NCBI GenBank assembly: GCA_963634745.1
Contig: CAVHCX010000010.1
Coordinates: forward strand, 1 to 64,000
From: CAKRJP01 sp963634745
GTDB taxonomy: Bacteria > Bacillota > Clostridia > Lachnospirales > Lachnospiraceae
Length of the DNA: 64,000 bases
Direction: 5' to 3'
The position numbers were made by a program, and so were the translations under genes. Shown one piece after another: positions 41,739-49,918 of this stretch (its first letter is position 1; each line of letters opens with the position of its first letter). Under the pieces are notes generated by a model. That model had not been told where the DNA came from, did no database searches, and saw nothing but the letters and a program-made list of their open reading frames with translations.

Positions 41739-44495
41739 CTAATAAATAAAAGTTCTGGAATCACTGGTGGTAACTCCTTCGTAGGTATCAGCCGGAGCAC
41801 TCTCCCCTTTTTTTACCAATACGATCTGAATCCCTTCCAGTCGTTTTCCCAGCCCCTCTGAGCCGGATGCTTCTCCATTTTTTGCCCAGGCAAGCCAGCC
41901 ATAGGTTTGAATATGGACTCTGTAATATAGGTCATAATATTCCTCCAGGTTGCCGGTTAACTTCATGCAAATTGCTTCCAGACGTTTCCCCTGGCCACTG
42001 GTTCCTGCCATCTCACCATTCTGCAGCCAGGTACTGGAATCATTGGCATCCTGCTGCCAGCCATAGGTCTGCACATGGGTAGTATAGGCAATACCGCCGC
42101 TGTGATCTGTATTAGACAGGGAAATCTTAATCGCTTCCAGACGCTTTGCGATTCCACTGGTTCCTGCCATAGTTCCATTGCTTACTGTAGACTGCCAACC
42201 ATAGGTCTGCACATGGGTGGAGTAATTTACAGATATTTCTTTTGCCTTCATGGCCTCCTGGCTTACAGATGTTACATCCTGGTAGGTATTATCCGGAGCA
42301 GCAGCTCCCTTAGCTACCAAGACAATCTGAATCGCCTCCAAACGTTTTCCATAGCCGGAACTTCCTGCAGACTCTCCGTTTTTTGCCCAGCCAAGCCAGC
42401 CATAGGTCTGGGCGTGCACACGATAGTAGACGTCATAATGCTCTGCCATCTCTCCGGTCAGCTGAATCTTAATGGCTTCCAGACGTTTTGCCTCCCCGCT
42501 GGTTCCTGCCATAGCTCCGTCACAAGCCCAAGTGTTTACATCATCCATATCCGCCTGCCATCCATAGGTCTGCACATGGGTGGTATATCGAATACTTCCT
42601 TCATAGGGGGCATTCTTAAGGGCGATGTCAATGGCCTCCAGGCGCTTTGCCTGACCACTGGTTCCTGCCACTGCTCCGTCTGCCACCCAGTCTTTCCAGC
42701 CGTAGGTCTGAATGTGGGTTTTATACTGAACGGAAGGACTGGTCAAAGGCTCCTCCTCGGCCTTGCCTACATTGTTGGTATAAGCCTTAATGCAATAATT
42801 TCCACCGGATTCCACCTGGTAAGCATTGCCAGATAAATAAAAGCTTTTGCCGTTTCCACTGCTGATTTCTTGACGCCAGCTTCCTCCACCGCCGTCTGTA
42901 GTAGTATATTCCTGATAAAGAGCCCCTGACTGGTTGACAGTCACAACCACCCCATAGCTGGATCCGGGACTTATATTAATCTCCTCATTCAAAGGTATGG
43001 TATACATGCCCTCGTAGGTAGTTTCTCCCTCTGTAGTAGCATTCTTTTGCAAGTTGCCACTGGTAGGATCCTTTGCATTTTTAAGATCTGTATAGATTTC
43101 TATCTTATATTGTACATTAGCCTTTGCCAGGGAAATAGAAACTGCCTTTAGAGTTTCTGCAGTAATGCCCTTGACCTCTTTACTTGTGAAGACATTTGCC
43201 ACTGTGGTATTGGCTGAAGGGGTAGCTCCAAGTCCTCCATCCAGCTGATAGTTATTGTCATAATAATCTGCCTGACCGGCTACCGTAGCATCAAAGACCC
43301 AAGCAGTTTTCTGAATGGAATGGGTCTCATAAGATAGCCAGAAATAATCGGCATTTTCTGCGCCGGCCCCCCAGCTGTTTCTGACTAGCCAGGCCCCGTC
43401 TGTGGAAGGACGGTTATCCTGAGGGAAATTGTCCTTGGAATAAGTATTATCCCATCCAACAATCACAAGTGTATGGCTTCCGGGCTTATATTCGTTATCT
43501 TTTGTATCATAATAAGTAAAAGTGCCGCTGCTGTCTGTTTTCATAAGATCCCTATTTAGGTAGAGCATAATTCCTGCCCCGCCATATTCCTGGACTGCTT
43601 TTTTTACAGACTCCGGCTGTTCTTTCAAATTAATCTTAAAATAATTTTGCAGGTGGGCGACATCTTTTCCATAGGCCAGCGAACTATCCAGGCCACTATT
43701 AATGCTGCCTTCTGCACTAGTGTAAGGCGCTGAAGATTCTTTTGCCGCTCCGATCCACTGGGCAAGTCTTCTGGCTGCATAAGCATAGTTGCCTCCTCTT
43801 GTCAAATAATTCGTCTGACCTTCACCCTTAAAGATAGAAACATCTCCCTGGGTACCATTTAAGGGATCTGTTACAAAATTGTAGGTAAAATAACTTAATT
43901 GCAAGGCGCTTAAATCAAGACTCTGATCCGCCAATCCTTGATCTGTCAGATTAAATTCCATCAATCCCAAAGCAGCAAATGCCCAACAGGTTCCATAGCC
44001 TCCCTGGGCTCTTACTGTAGGATAAGTACTTCTTAAGGTATTAAGATCAGACCTATAGGATGCAGGCAAGGCGGCACTGCGATACAAGGCAGTTGACTCT
44101 TCTGCCACTGCCGCGTCCGAGTCTTCTTCTGTTTCCAGATAGCCTCCTCCTGTAACTACAGAAGCATCCAGAGATTTAAAAGCCTCCCCGTCTGTATCCT
44201 GTGAAGCTTCCCCACTGTCTGGTGTAGTATCCTGACTGGTCTCCTCGCTGTCTGATGCAGTATCCTGGCTGGTCCCCTCGCTGTCTGATGCAGTATCCTG
44301 ACCGACCCCTTCGTTGTCCGCTTCTGTATCCTGGCTAGTCCCTTGACTGTCTGATAGGGAATCCGTCTGATTCTCTGTCACATAGCTTGTCCCATCAGTC
44401 TCTCCACCTGGCGTCTGCTCTTCTGCAAATGCCGGAACAATTGCAGACATACTCAAGGTCATAGCTAATACGACCGACAAGATTTTTCTCTTCAT
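41739..44495 (-). CDS. Secreted papain-like (C1A) cysteine protease with six ChW repeats
   Basis: The 918-residue precursor has a signal peptide (residues 1-24, ending PAFA). A low-complexity region of SQDT-type repeats (about 53-101) follows, then a C1A peptidase domain with catalytic Cys170 (GTCWAFAALG), His341 (GSHTLVIVGW) and Asn373 (VRNSWG). A beta-rich middle domain comes next (about 400-580), and six clostridial ChW repeats (about 589-905) end the protein. ChW repeats are carbohydrate- or surface-binding modules. The repeats fall into two similar triplets, a sign of tandem duplication. The protein probably works at the cell surface; the target is unknown. Confidence 0.9.
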   Translation of the reverse strand: MKRKILSVVLAMTLSMSAIVPAFAEEQTPGGETDGTSYVTENQTDSLSDSQGTSQDTEADNEGVGQDTASDSEGTSQDTASDSEETSQDTTPDSGEASQDTDGEAFKSLDASVVTGGGYLETEEDSDAAVAEESTALYRSAALPASYRSDLNTLRSTYPTVRAQGGYGTCWAFAALGLMEFNLTDQGLADQSLDLSALQLSYFTYNFVTDPLNGTQGDVSIFKGEGQTNYLTRGGNYAYAARRLAQWIGAAKESSAPYTSAEGSINSGLDSSLAYGKDVAHLQNYFKINLKEQPESVKKAVQEYGGAGIMLYLNRDLMKTDSSGTFTYYDTKDNEYKPGSHTLVIVGWDNTYSKDNFPQDNRPSTDGAWLVRNSWGAGAENADYFWLSYETHSIQKTAWVFDATVAGQADYYDNNYQLDGGLGATPSANTTVANVFTSKEVKGITAETLKAVSISLAKANVQYKIEIYTDLKNAKDPTSGNLQKNATTEGETTYEGMYTIPLNEEINISPGSSYGVVVTVNQSGALYQEYTTTDGGGGSWRQEISSGNGKSFYLSGNAYQVESGGNYCIKAYTNNVGKAEEEPLTSPSVQYKTHIQTYGWKDWVADGAVAGTSGQAKRLEAIDIALKNAPYEGSIRYTTHVQTYGWQADMDDVNTWACDGAMAGTSGEAKRLEAIKIQLTGEMAEHYDVYYRVHAQTYGWLGWAKNGESAGSSGYGKRLEAIQIVLVAKGAAAPDNTYQDVTSVSQEAMKAKEISVNYSTHVQTYGWQSTVSNGTMAGTSGIAKRLEAIKISLSNTDHSGGIAYTTHVQTYGWQQDANDSSTWLQNGEMAGTSGQGKRLEAICMKLTGNLEEYYDLYYRVHIQTYGWLAWAKNGEASGSEGLGKRLEGIQIVLVKKGESAPADTYEGVTTSDSRTFIY
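41780..42731 (-). repeat. Six ChW protein repeats, two triplets
   Basis: Each unit centres on a HxQTYGW motif and ends GKRLEAIxxxL or AKRLEAIxxxL. Units 1-3 and 4-6 are alike in order: units 2 and 5 carry an extra Asn/Asp-Trp insert, and units 3 and 6 read WAKNGE. The DNA shares stretches such as CCATAGGTCTG throughout. Confidence 0.85.
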
Positions 44496-44519
44496 AAATT
44501 TATCATCCTCTTTCTTATC

Positions 44520-45452
44520 TTACATGCTTGTAAAATCCGGTGCCCCCTTTAAATCATAAGGCGTTACCTGGTATACATAGTAATTCAACCAATTGGTATA
44601 TAAATTATTAGAAACCGACCTCCAGGTAAGCAAGGGTTTATTCTTCGGATCATCTTCCGGATAATAATTCTTAGGAAGATCAATGGGAAGTCCCTTGGAC
44701 AGATCCCGTTTATATTCCGAATCCAAAGTCATGCGATCATACTCCGGATGTCCCATAACAAAAATTTGCCTCCCCTCCTTGGCGCTGGCCAGAAAAACTC
44801 CGGCCTCATCGGACTCTGCCAGAATTGTAATCTCCTTGTGGGCCCGTATTTTTTCCACCGGCACATCGGTATGTCTGGAATGCGGTGCTAAAAATACATC
44901 GTCAAATCCACGAACCAAAGGAATCTTTCGATTTAATACACGGTGCTTGTAAATGCCGAAAAGTTTCCGGTCTAAAAGGCACTTATCAATCCCATAATGA
45001 TAATAAAGTGCTGCCTGTGCCCCCCAGCAGATATGCAAGGTAGAGGTCACATGGCTATTGGTCCAGTCCATAAGTTCCTTTAATTCCTCCCAGTAGTCCA
45101 CCTCTTCAAAATGGATTTTTTCCACCGGAGCCCCTGTAATAATAAAGCCGTCAAATCTTCGATCTTTTATATCAGCAAACCTCTCATAAAATTGGTTCAA
45201 ATGGCTCAAGGCTGTATTCTTAGACTCGTGACTGGACAAGGTGACAAAGGTCACATTCACCTGCAGCGGCGTATTAGAAAGAAGCCGCAGCACCTGTAAT
45301 TCCGTATCCTCTTTTAAAGGCATCAGATTTAAAATCCCGATTTCTATGGGACGGATATTCTGATGGGTTGCCCGATGCTCGTCCATTACGAAAATATTTT
45401 CACGTTCCAGAATCTCTTTTACCGGGAGATCATTCTGTACTTTAATTGGCAT
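44520..45452 (-). CDS. metA: Homoserine O-acyltransferase MetA
   Basis: The 310-residue enzyme acylates homoserine in methionine synthesis. It has the class-I-amidotransferase-like fold with catalytic cysteine in HICWGAQAALYYHYG, the EVDYWEEL segment and histidine/glutamate in MGHPEYDRMTLDSEY. Acetyl- and succinyl-specific forms cannot be told apart with certainty here; acetyl-CoA use is common in Clostridia. AGGGGA precedes the ATG. It lies 6 bp after the AI-2E family gene. Confidence 0.94.
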   Translation of the reverse strand: MPIKVQNDLPVKEILERENIFVMDEHRATHQNIRPIEIGILNLMPLKEDTELQVLRLLSNTPLQVNVTFVTLSSHESKNTALSHLNQFYERFADIKDRRFDGFIITGAPVEKIHFEEVDYWEELKELMDWTNSHVTSTLHICWGAQAALYYHYGIDKCLLDRKLFGIYKHRVLNRKIPLVRGFDDVFLAPHSRHTDVPVEKIRAHKEITILAESDEAGVFLASAKEGRQIFVMGHPEYDRMTLDSEYKRDLSKGLPIDLPKNYYPEDDPKNKPLLTWRSVSNNLYTNWLNYYVYQVTPYDLKGAPDFTSM

Positions 45453-45458
45453 AATTTT

Positions 45459-46841
45459 CTATTCCCCTTTTTCCTTCTTAAATTCACTGTCTTTATGACG
45501 CTTGGAATTTACATAATTTCCCTCATCATCCACATAACTCATCTCATCGTAATAGCAGGACTCCACCGGCAGGTTCTTTTTCTCCAGTTTTTCCTGCATA
45601 AGCATGCCTACCATATAATAGATTACCGCAAAAGTAGGAACTCCCAGGACCATACCTACAAAGCCAAAGAGGCCACCACCTAAAAGAATGGCGACAATTA
45701 CCCAGAAAGCAGACAGGCCCGTAGAATTTCCCAGAATCTTAGGTCCTAAGATATTGCCATCAAATTGCTGCAATACCAAAATAAAGATCAGAAAATACAA
45801 GCCCTGGATGGGTTCTGCCAAGAAGATCAAAATCGCGCTTGGAATGGCGCCAAAATAAGGTCCGAAGAAAGGAATTACGTTGGTAACACCTACAATCACA
45901 CTGACCAAGGCTACATAAGGCATCTTAAGAATGGTCAATCCAATAAAACACAAGACACCGATAATTGCAGAATCGATAATCTTGCCGATCACAAATCCTC
46001 CAAAAATTTCATTGGTCTTTGTAGAAAAATGCAATACTAAGTTAGCCTGTCTTGCCGGAAGTAAGGCATATACACATTTTTTTATCTGGCTTACAAAAAG
46101 CTCACGGCTAAAGAGCAGATAAATGGACACGATCATACCGATCAACAAACTGGTGACTGTGGTAATAATGGCAGATACTCCGTCGGTTACATTGGACATG
46201 AGGCTATTTGCCTGAGACATGAGACTATTCTTCAGCCAGTTCTGGAACATATCGGTTCCCTGAGACAGCACTTTCTTAAAGATCACACTTAAGGTGGAAT
46301 CGCCCTTTACCATATCGTCAATGTGGTTGACCCAGGTATTCAACTGCCTTGGCAGGGTATAAACCAGATTCCTGATACTGGTATACAACTCCGGAATCAA
46401 CATATTACAGAGAAGAACCACCAGCAAAATCAACAAAATTTCAGACAGGAAAATTCCGATAGTTCTGGAAATCTTCTCCCCGCGACCCTCTTTTTTTATA
46501 TAGGTCTTCACATAGGGATTCAAAAAATTCTCGATGGTCTTTACCAAAGGATTCAATAAGAATGCAATGACAAAGCCAAAAATCACCGGCATGAGGACCC
46601 CAATGATCTGCTTAATAAGGTCCGACAGGTCCGGGAATCGGAGCAAAACAAAATAAAAAGCAATGGCTGCCGCAATTACCAAAAAAGCTGTAATTCCCCG
46701 ATTAAAATGCTGTCTTAGCTTAGATGTTCCCTTCTTTTTCCCAAGCTTTGGCTGATTGGCATAGTAAACCTTCTCCGAAGCCTCGCTATTTTTCTTATGA
46801 GAATGAATCTTCTCTGTAATTTCTTCTCGTTCCTTTTCCAC
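45459..46841 (-). CDS. AI-2E family transporter (membrane protein)
   Basis: The 460-residue protein has a charged N-terminus with coil character, then about eight helices. The family segments FGGFVIGKIIDSAIIGVLCF and GPKILGNSTGLSAFWVIVAILLGGG (given in parts) are present. The family includes Na+/H+ antiporters and possible autoinducer exporters. The start is GTG at 46841, behind AGGAG at a long 12-base spacing. The C-terminus is a charged tail of about 35 residues. Export of AI-2 is not supported by sequence alone. Confidence 0.86.
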   Translation of the reverse strand: MEKEREEITEKIHSHKKNSEASEKVYYANQPKLGKKKGTSKLRQHFNRGITAFLVIAAAIAFYFVLLRFPDLSDLIKQIIGVLMPVIFGFVIAFLLNPLVKTIENFLNPYVKTYIKKEGRGEKISRTIGIFLSEILLILLVVLLCNMLIPELYTSIRNLVYTLPRQLNTWVNHIDDMVKGDSTLSVIFKKVLSQGTDMFQNWLKNSLMSQANSLMSNVTDGVSAIITTVTSLLIGMIVSIYLLFSRELFVSQIKKCVYALLPARQANLVLHFSTKTNEIFGGFVIGKIIDSAIIGVLCFIGLTILKMPYVALVSVIVGVTNVIPFFGPYFGAIPSAILIFLAEPIQGLYFLIFILVLQQFDGNILGPKILGNSTGLSAFWVIVAILLGGGLFGFVGMVLGVPTFAVIYYMVGMLMQEKLEKKNLPVESCYYDEMSYVDDEGNYVNSKRHKDSEFKKEKGE

Positions 46842-46883
46842 TTTCTTAATGGTCTCCTCTAACTTTTTTCAATGATATCATTA

Positions 46884-46912
46884 ATTATACTATTCCGGTC
46901 AACCAGCGTCAA
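46884..46912 (-). promoter_or_regulatory. Promoter of the AI-2E family gene and metA
   Basis: TTGACG (46907-46912) and a perfect TATAAT (46884-46889) are 17 bp apart on the minus strand. Confidence 0.75.
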
Positions 46913-46980
46913 CCGCCGACCACTTTCCCCAAAAGGGCAGCCCAAACAGGTGTTCCTATGCTTTCTAGTCTCTACAAATC

Positions 46981-47024
46981 AAAAAAAAGAGAGCTCCCGC
47001 CTAAGCAGGATCCCCCTCTCTCAC
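46981..47024 (-). terminator. Terminator after the SEC-C gene
   Basis: GAGAG and CTCTC arms with inner CCTGCTTAGG pairing are followed by a long T run on the minus strand. Confidence 0.75.
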
Positions 47025-47054
47025 CCTTAATTTCTCAAGCAAATTCGCCATATA

Positions 47055-47573
47055 CTAGGCGTTTCTTCCACAGCACTTCTTATATTTCTTTCCGGAACCG
47101 CATGGACATGGATCGTTTCTTCCGATCTTCTTCTCCTTACGGATGGTTCCTGACTGCTTTTGCTCTCTATAAAGTTTCTTTAATTCTTCTTCTGTGAAGA
47201 TCTCCTTCCACTGTGGGAGTTCATACAGCCAGTCAGCCTTTGCGTCTACCATGTTCTTGTAAAGCTTAGCCTTATCATAAACAAGATTTACCTGGGTATC
47301 CTCATCCATAGTCTCGATCGGGTTGGCCTCTACCAAGCTGTCGTTGATTCCATCCAAGAATCCGACCATAGTAAGAACCTTCTGTCCGTACTTCTCAGCC
47401 AGTTCCTTTACAGTACCTCTTACCTGCTCTTCCGGATTAGAAAGCAGCTGCTCATAAATCTCCTTCTCAATCTGGAAATAAGTTCCCCAAAACTTCTGAA
47501 GAGTTCCTCTATCTGCACTTTCATCATAAGCAATGGCTCTCCACTGGTCTAATAATGTATTTGTGTCACTCAT
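47055..47573 (-). CDS. SEC-C metal-binding domain protein
   Basis: The 172-residue protein ends in a SEC-C zinc motif, RNDPCPCGSGKKYKKCC, like that of SecA. The first 150 residues form a helical domain that I do not recognise. SEC-C proteins bind zinc and may contact ribosomes or SecB-like factors, but the function here is unknown. AAGGAG lies before the ATG. It is divergent from the next gene. Confidence 0.8.
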   Translation of the reverse strand: MSDTNTLLDQWRAIAYDESADRGTLQKFWGTYFQIEKEIYEQLLSNPEEQVRGTVKELAEKYGQKVLTMVGFLDGINDSLVEANPIETMDEDTQVNLVYDKAKLYKNMVDAKADWLYELPQWKEIFTEEELKKLYREQKQSGTIRKEKKIGRNDPCPCGSGKKYKKCCGRNA

Positions 47574-47664
47574 GGTTAAAAACTCCTTTATTTGTATTCA
47601 TTGCAATTTTTCATCGCTCCTTATATAATACTAAAGTAAAAACAAGTTGTAAAGGATGATTCCT

Positions 47665-47928
47665 ATGAAAAATTTCAAACGAATTTTAGCAGCGATCGGG
47701 GCAATTCTCCTAATTGCCATGTATGTCAGCACCCTGGTCTTCGCTTTTATCGATCATTCAAAGACCTTGGGACTTTTGAAGGCATCAATAGCCTGCACCA
47801 TTATCCTGCCATGTCTATTGTATGCCTATGGCTTGGTATATAAGATCTCTAAGGGTCAAGATCCTAAGTCTCCCTTAGAGGAAGAGGATCCCTCAGAGAA
47901 TCCTTCCTCAGGCGAGAATGAAAGTTAA
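47665..47928 (+). CDS. Small membrane protein of unknown function (87 aa)
   Basis: The 87-residue protein has two membrane helices (about residues 5-27 and 36-60) and an acidic Pro/Ser/Glu-rich C-terminal tail (KSPLEEEDPSENP). The start at 47665 is eight bases after AGGA; the ATG at 47656 overlaps that site. I do not recognise a family. It ends at a strong hairpin. Confidence 0.7.
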   Translation: MKNFKRILAAIGAILLIAMYVSTLVFAFIDHSKTLGLLKASIACTIILPCLLYAYGLVYKISKGQDPKSPLEEEDPSENPSSGENES

Positions 47929-47949
47929 TCCTTTTCTCCGGGATACATA

Positions 47950-47995
47950 AAAAGAAGTGGAAGCAACACTCCTCTTGTTTCCACTTCTTTTTTTA
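47950..47995. terminator. Bidirectional terminator
   Basis: AAGAAGTGGAAgc and the matching TTTCCACTTCTT form a stem of about 11 bp with flanking A and T runs, between the 87-aa gene (plus) and the 57-aa gene (minus). Confidence 0.85.
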
Positions 47996-48014
47996 TAGAC
48001 TTATGTTTATAGAC

Positions 48015-48188
48015 TTATGAAAAAGATGCTTCCAATCTAGCCATCTCATAGCAAGCCATATTCATTCGATCTCTTGATTCTGCGATTCCTTCCTCTCCTC
48101 TAAGCTGTTTTTCTCTCTCCTTGGCTTCTTTTTGTTTTCTACGTTTATTCAGGTATTCTTCAATTGATATCACTTCATGTTGCTCCAT
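48015..48188 (-). CDS. Small charged protein of unknown function (57 aa)
   Basis: The frame starts ATG at 48188, nine bases after a perfect AAGGAGG, and stops at 48015. The product starts MEQHEVISIEEYLNKRRK. It has a strongly charged helical middle (KKQKEAKEREKQLRGEE-like) and a C-terminus CYEMARLEASF. No membrane segment or known motif is seen. The good ribosome binding site and downstream terminator argue that it is real. Confidence 0.65.
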   Translation of the reverse strand: MEQHEVISIEEYLNKRRKQKEAKEREKQLRGEEGIAESRDRMNMACYEMARLEASFS

Positions 48189-48438
48189 ACAAAAAACCTC
48201 CTTAAATTACTTGTCGCAGCTATTTTTGCTATTTTTGCTACTTTATATTATTTATATTCCTTTTGTTCGATCAAATTCATCTTCTTTTCTATAAGATATA
48301 CTTATTGTAAAACATAAGTGTGTCAAATATATGGCATAATTATTAAATAAAACTTAACTCCTCTGTAACAGTTTCTAAACTTTTATACAGGGGCACTGTC
48401 GAGCAATAATAAGGCGGTTGTCAGATTCCTATGATTTT
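48189..48438. other. AT-rich gap upstream of the 57-aa gene
   Basis: No gene is seen. The minus strand has a TTGACA (about 48321-48326) that could drive the 57-aa gene, but no convincing -10 at the right spacing. Two A/T-rich patches make up the rest. Confidence 0.4.
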
Positions 48439-48485
48439 AAAAAAGCAGCTGCTCCGGCATTCTCTGCCAGGTCAGCTGCTTTTTA
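48439..48485 (-). terminator. Terminator after purA
   Basis: AAAAGCAGCTG and CAGCTGCTTTTTT pair around inner complementary GGCAG..GCCGG bases, followed by a T run on the minus strand. Confidence 0.85.
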
Positions 48486-48508
48486 TCAGGCATCTTTTTG
48501 CCTGTCTT

Positions 48509-49789
48509 TTATTTATTTCTATAAATAATATCAGAACGTCCCGGTCCATTAGAAACCATTGTAATCGGATAACCGATCTGGTCTTCAATAAACTCTACAT
48601 ACTTTCTGCAATTTTCCGGGAGGTCTTCATAATTTTTAATTCCACGGATATCACACTTCCATCCCGGAAGGGTCTTAAGTACCGGCTTCGCCTTCTCCAA
48701 CAAGTGAGTGGTTGGGAATTCGGTTGTAACCTCACCATCGATCTCATAGCCTACGCATACCGGAATTTCATCCAAATATCCAAGAACGTCTAATACAGTA
48801 AAGGCAACATCAGTCGTTCCCTGCATACGGCATCCGTACTTGGATGCAACGCAGTCAAACCATCCCATTCTTCTCGGGCGTCCTGTGGTAGCTCCAAATT
48901 CTCCTCCGTCACCACCGCGGCGTCTAAGCTCATCTGCCTCCTCACCGAAAATCTCGCTGACAAAAGCACCTGCACCTACTGCACTGGAATATGCCTTACA
49001 TACAGTAATGATCTGCTTAATCTCATAAGGTGGGATACCTGCTCCGATAGCTCCGTAAGCAGCCAAGGTAGAGGAAGATGTAACCATTGGATAAATTCCA
49101 TGGTCCGGATCCTTCAAAGAACCAAGCTGGCCTTCTAAGAGTACTTCCTTTCCTTCCTTCAGGGCCTTGTGAAGATATAGGCTGGTATCGCATACATATG
49201 GCTCGATCATCCGCTTATACTCTTGAAGCTCTTCATATAATTCATCAGGATTAATGAGTGGTTTGTGATACAAATGCTCTAAAATAACATTCTTCTGCTC
49301 TGCAACTCTTACAACCTTCTCCTTTAATAGCTCATCATCAAACAATTCGCTAACCTGGAAACCGATCTTTGCATATTTATCTGAATAGAAAGGTGCAATT
49401 CCTGACTTTGTAGATCCAAAGGACTTACCTGCCAAACGTTCCTCTTCATAAGCATCAAAATTCTTATGATAAGACATTACCATCTGGGCTCTGTCGGATA
49501 CTAAAATCTTTGGCATCGGGACATCACGATCTACGATGGACTGAATCTCCTTAAAAAGTACCGGAACGTCCAAGGCAACACCGTTACCAATGATGCTTGT
49601 TGTGTGATCGTAAAAAACGCCTGATGGCAATGTGTGAAGAGCGAACTTACCATAATCATTAATAATGGTATGTCCTGCGTTGGCTCCACCCTGAAATCTA
49701 ACAATGATGTCTGCTTTCTGAGCTAACATATCGGTAATCTTACCTTTTCCTTCGTCACCCCAGTTTGCACCTACTACTGCTTTAACCAT
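48509..49789 (-). CDS. purA: Adenylosuccinate synthase
   Basis: The 426-residue enzyme joins IMP and aspartate with GTP in AMP synthesis. GANWGDEGKGKITD is the P-loop signature, GANAGHTI and GSTKSGIAP follow, and TTGRPRRMGWFD lies in the C domain. AGGAGG is seven bases before the ATG at 49789. The promoter and a paired CATATG repeat lie upstream. Confidence 0.97.
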   Translation of the reverse strand: MVKAVVGANWGDEGKGKITDMLAQKADIIVRFQGGANAGHTIINDYGKFALHTLPSGVFYDHTTSIIGNGVALDVPVLFKEIQSIVDRDVPMPKILVSDRAQMVMSYHKNFDAYEEERLAGKSFGSTKSGIAPFYSDKYAKIGFQVSELFDDELLKEKVVRVAEQKNVILEHLYHKPLINPDELYEELQEYKRMIEPYVCDTSLYLHKALKEGKEVLLEGQLGSLKDPDHGIYPMVTSSSTLAAYGAIGAGIPPYEIKQIITVCKAYSSAVGAGAFVSEIFGEEADELRRRGGDGGEFGATTGRPRRMGWFDCVASKYGCRMQGTTDVAFTVLDVLGYLDEIPVCVGYEIDGEVTTEFPTTHLLEKAKPVLKTLPGWKCDIRGIKNYEDLPENCRKYVEFIEDQIGYPITMVSNGPGRSDIIYRNK

Positions 49790-49855
49790 ATCATTTCCTC
49801 CTGACATGCTGTCTGAAATAATCTATACAAGGCTCCTTAAAGCCTTAGCGAATAG

Positions 49856-49884
49856 ATTATACTATATTTTGTTTCATATGTAAA
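49856..49884 (-). promoter_or_regulatory. Promoter of purA
   Basis: TTTACA (49879-49884) and a perfect TATAAT (49856-49861) are 17 bp apart on the minus strand. The leader holds an AAGGCT/AGCCTT hairpin (about 49830-49846). Confidence 0.75.
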
Positions 49885-49901
49885 ATGCATTTTTTCATAT
49901 G
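49872..49901. promoter_or_regulatory. Possible operator: paired TTTCATATG repeat
   Basis: Two copies of TTTCATATG start at 49872 and 49893, exactly 21 bp (two helical turns) apart, one overlapping the purA -35. No regulator is known to me for this site. Confidence 0.3.
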
Positions 49902-49918
49902 AATCGATTCATCCGCTC

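Noticed and set aside
41780..42731. Regularly spaced repeats resembling a CRISPR array
   Set aside because: The repeats are in-frame coding units of about 38-45 codons, imperfect, with no spacers and no cas genes.
42075..42836. A 253-residue open frame on the plus strand
   Set aside because: It is antisense to the ChW repeats; repetitive coding DNA leaves long open antisense frames. No ribosome binding site or promoter is seen.
32115..46841. LuxS and the AI-2E family protein as an AI-2 quorum-sensing pair
   Set aside because: They are 13 kb apart, in separate transcripts, and AI-2E family membership does not show AI-2 transport; luxS is explained by the methyl cycle.
46842..47054. Possible gene in the gap between the AI-2E family gene and the SEC-C gene
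   Set aside because: Only the AI-2E promoter and the SEC-C terminator are found; no frame with a ribosome binding site is present.
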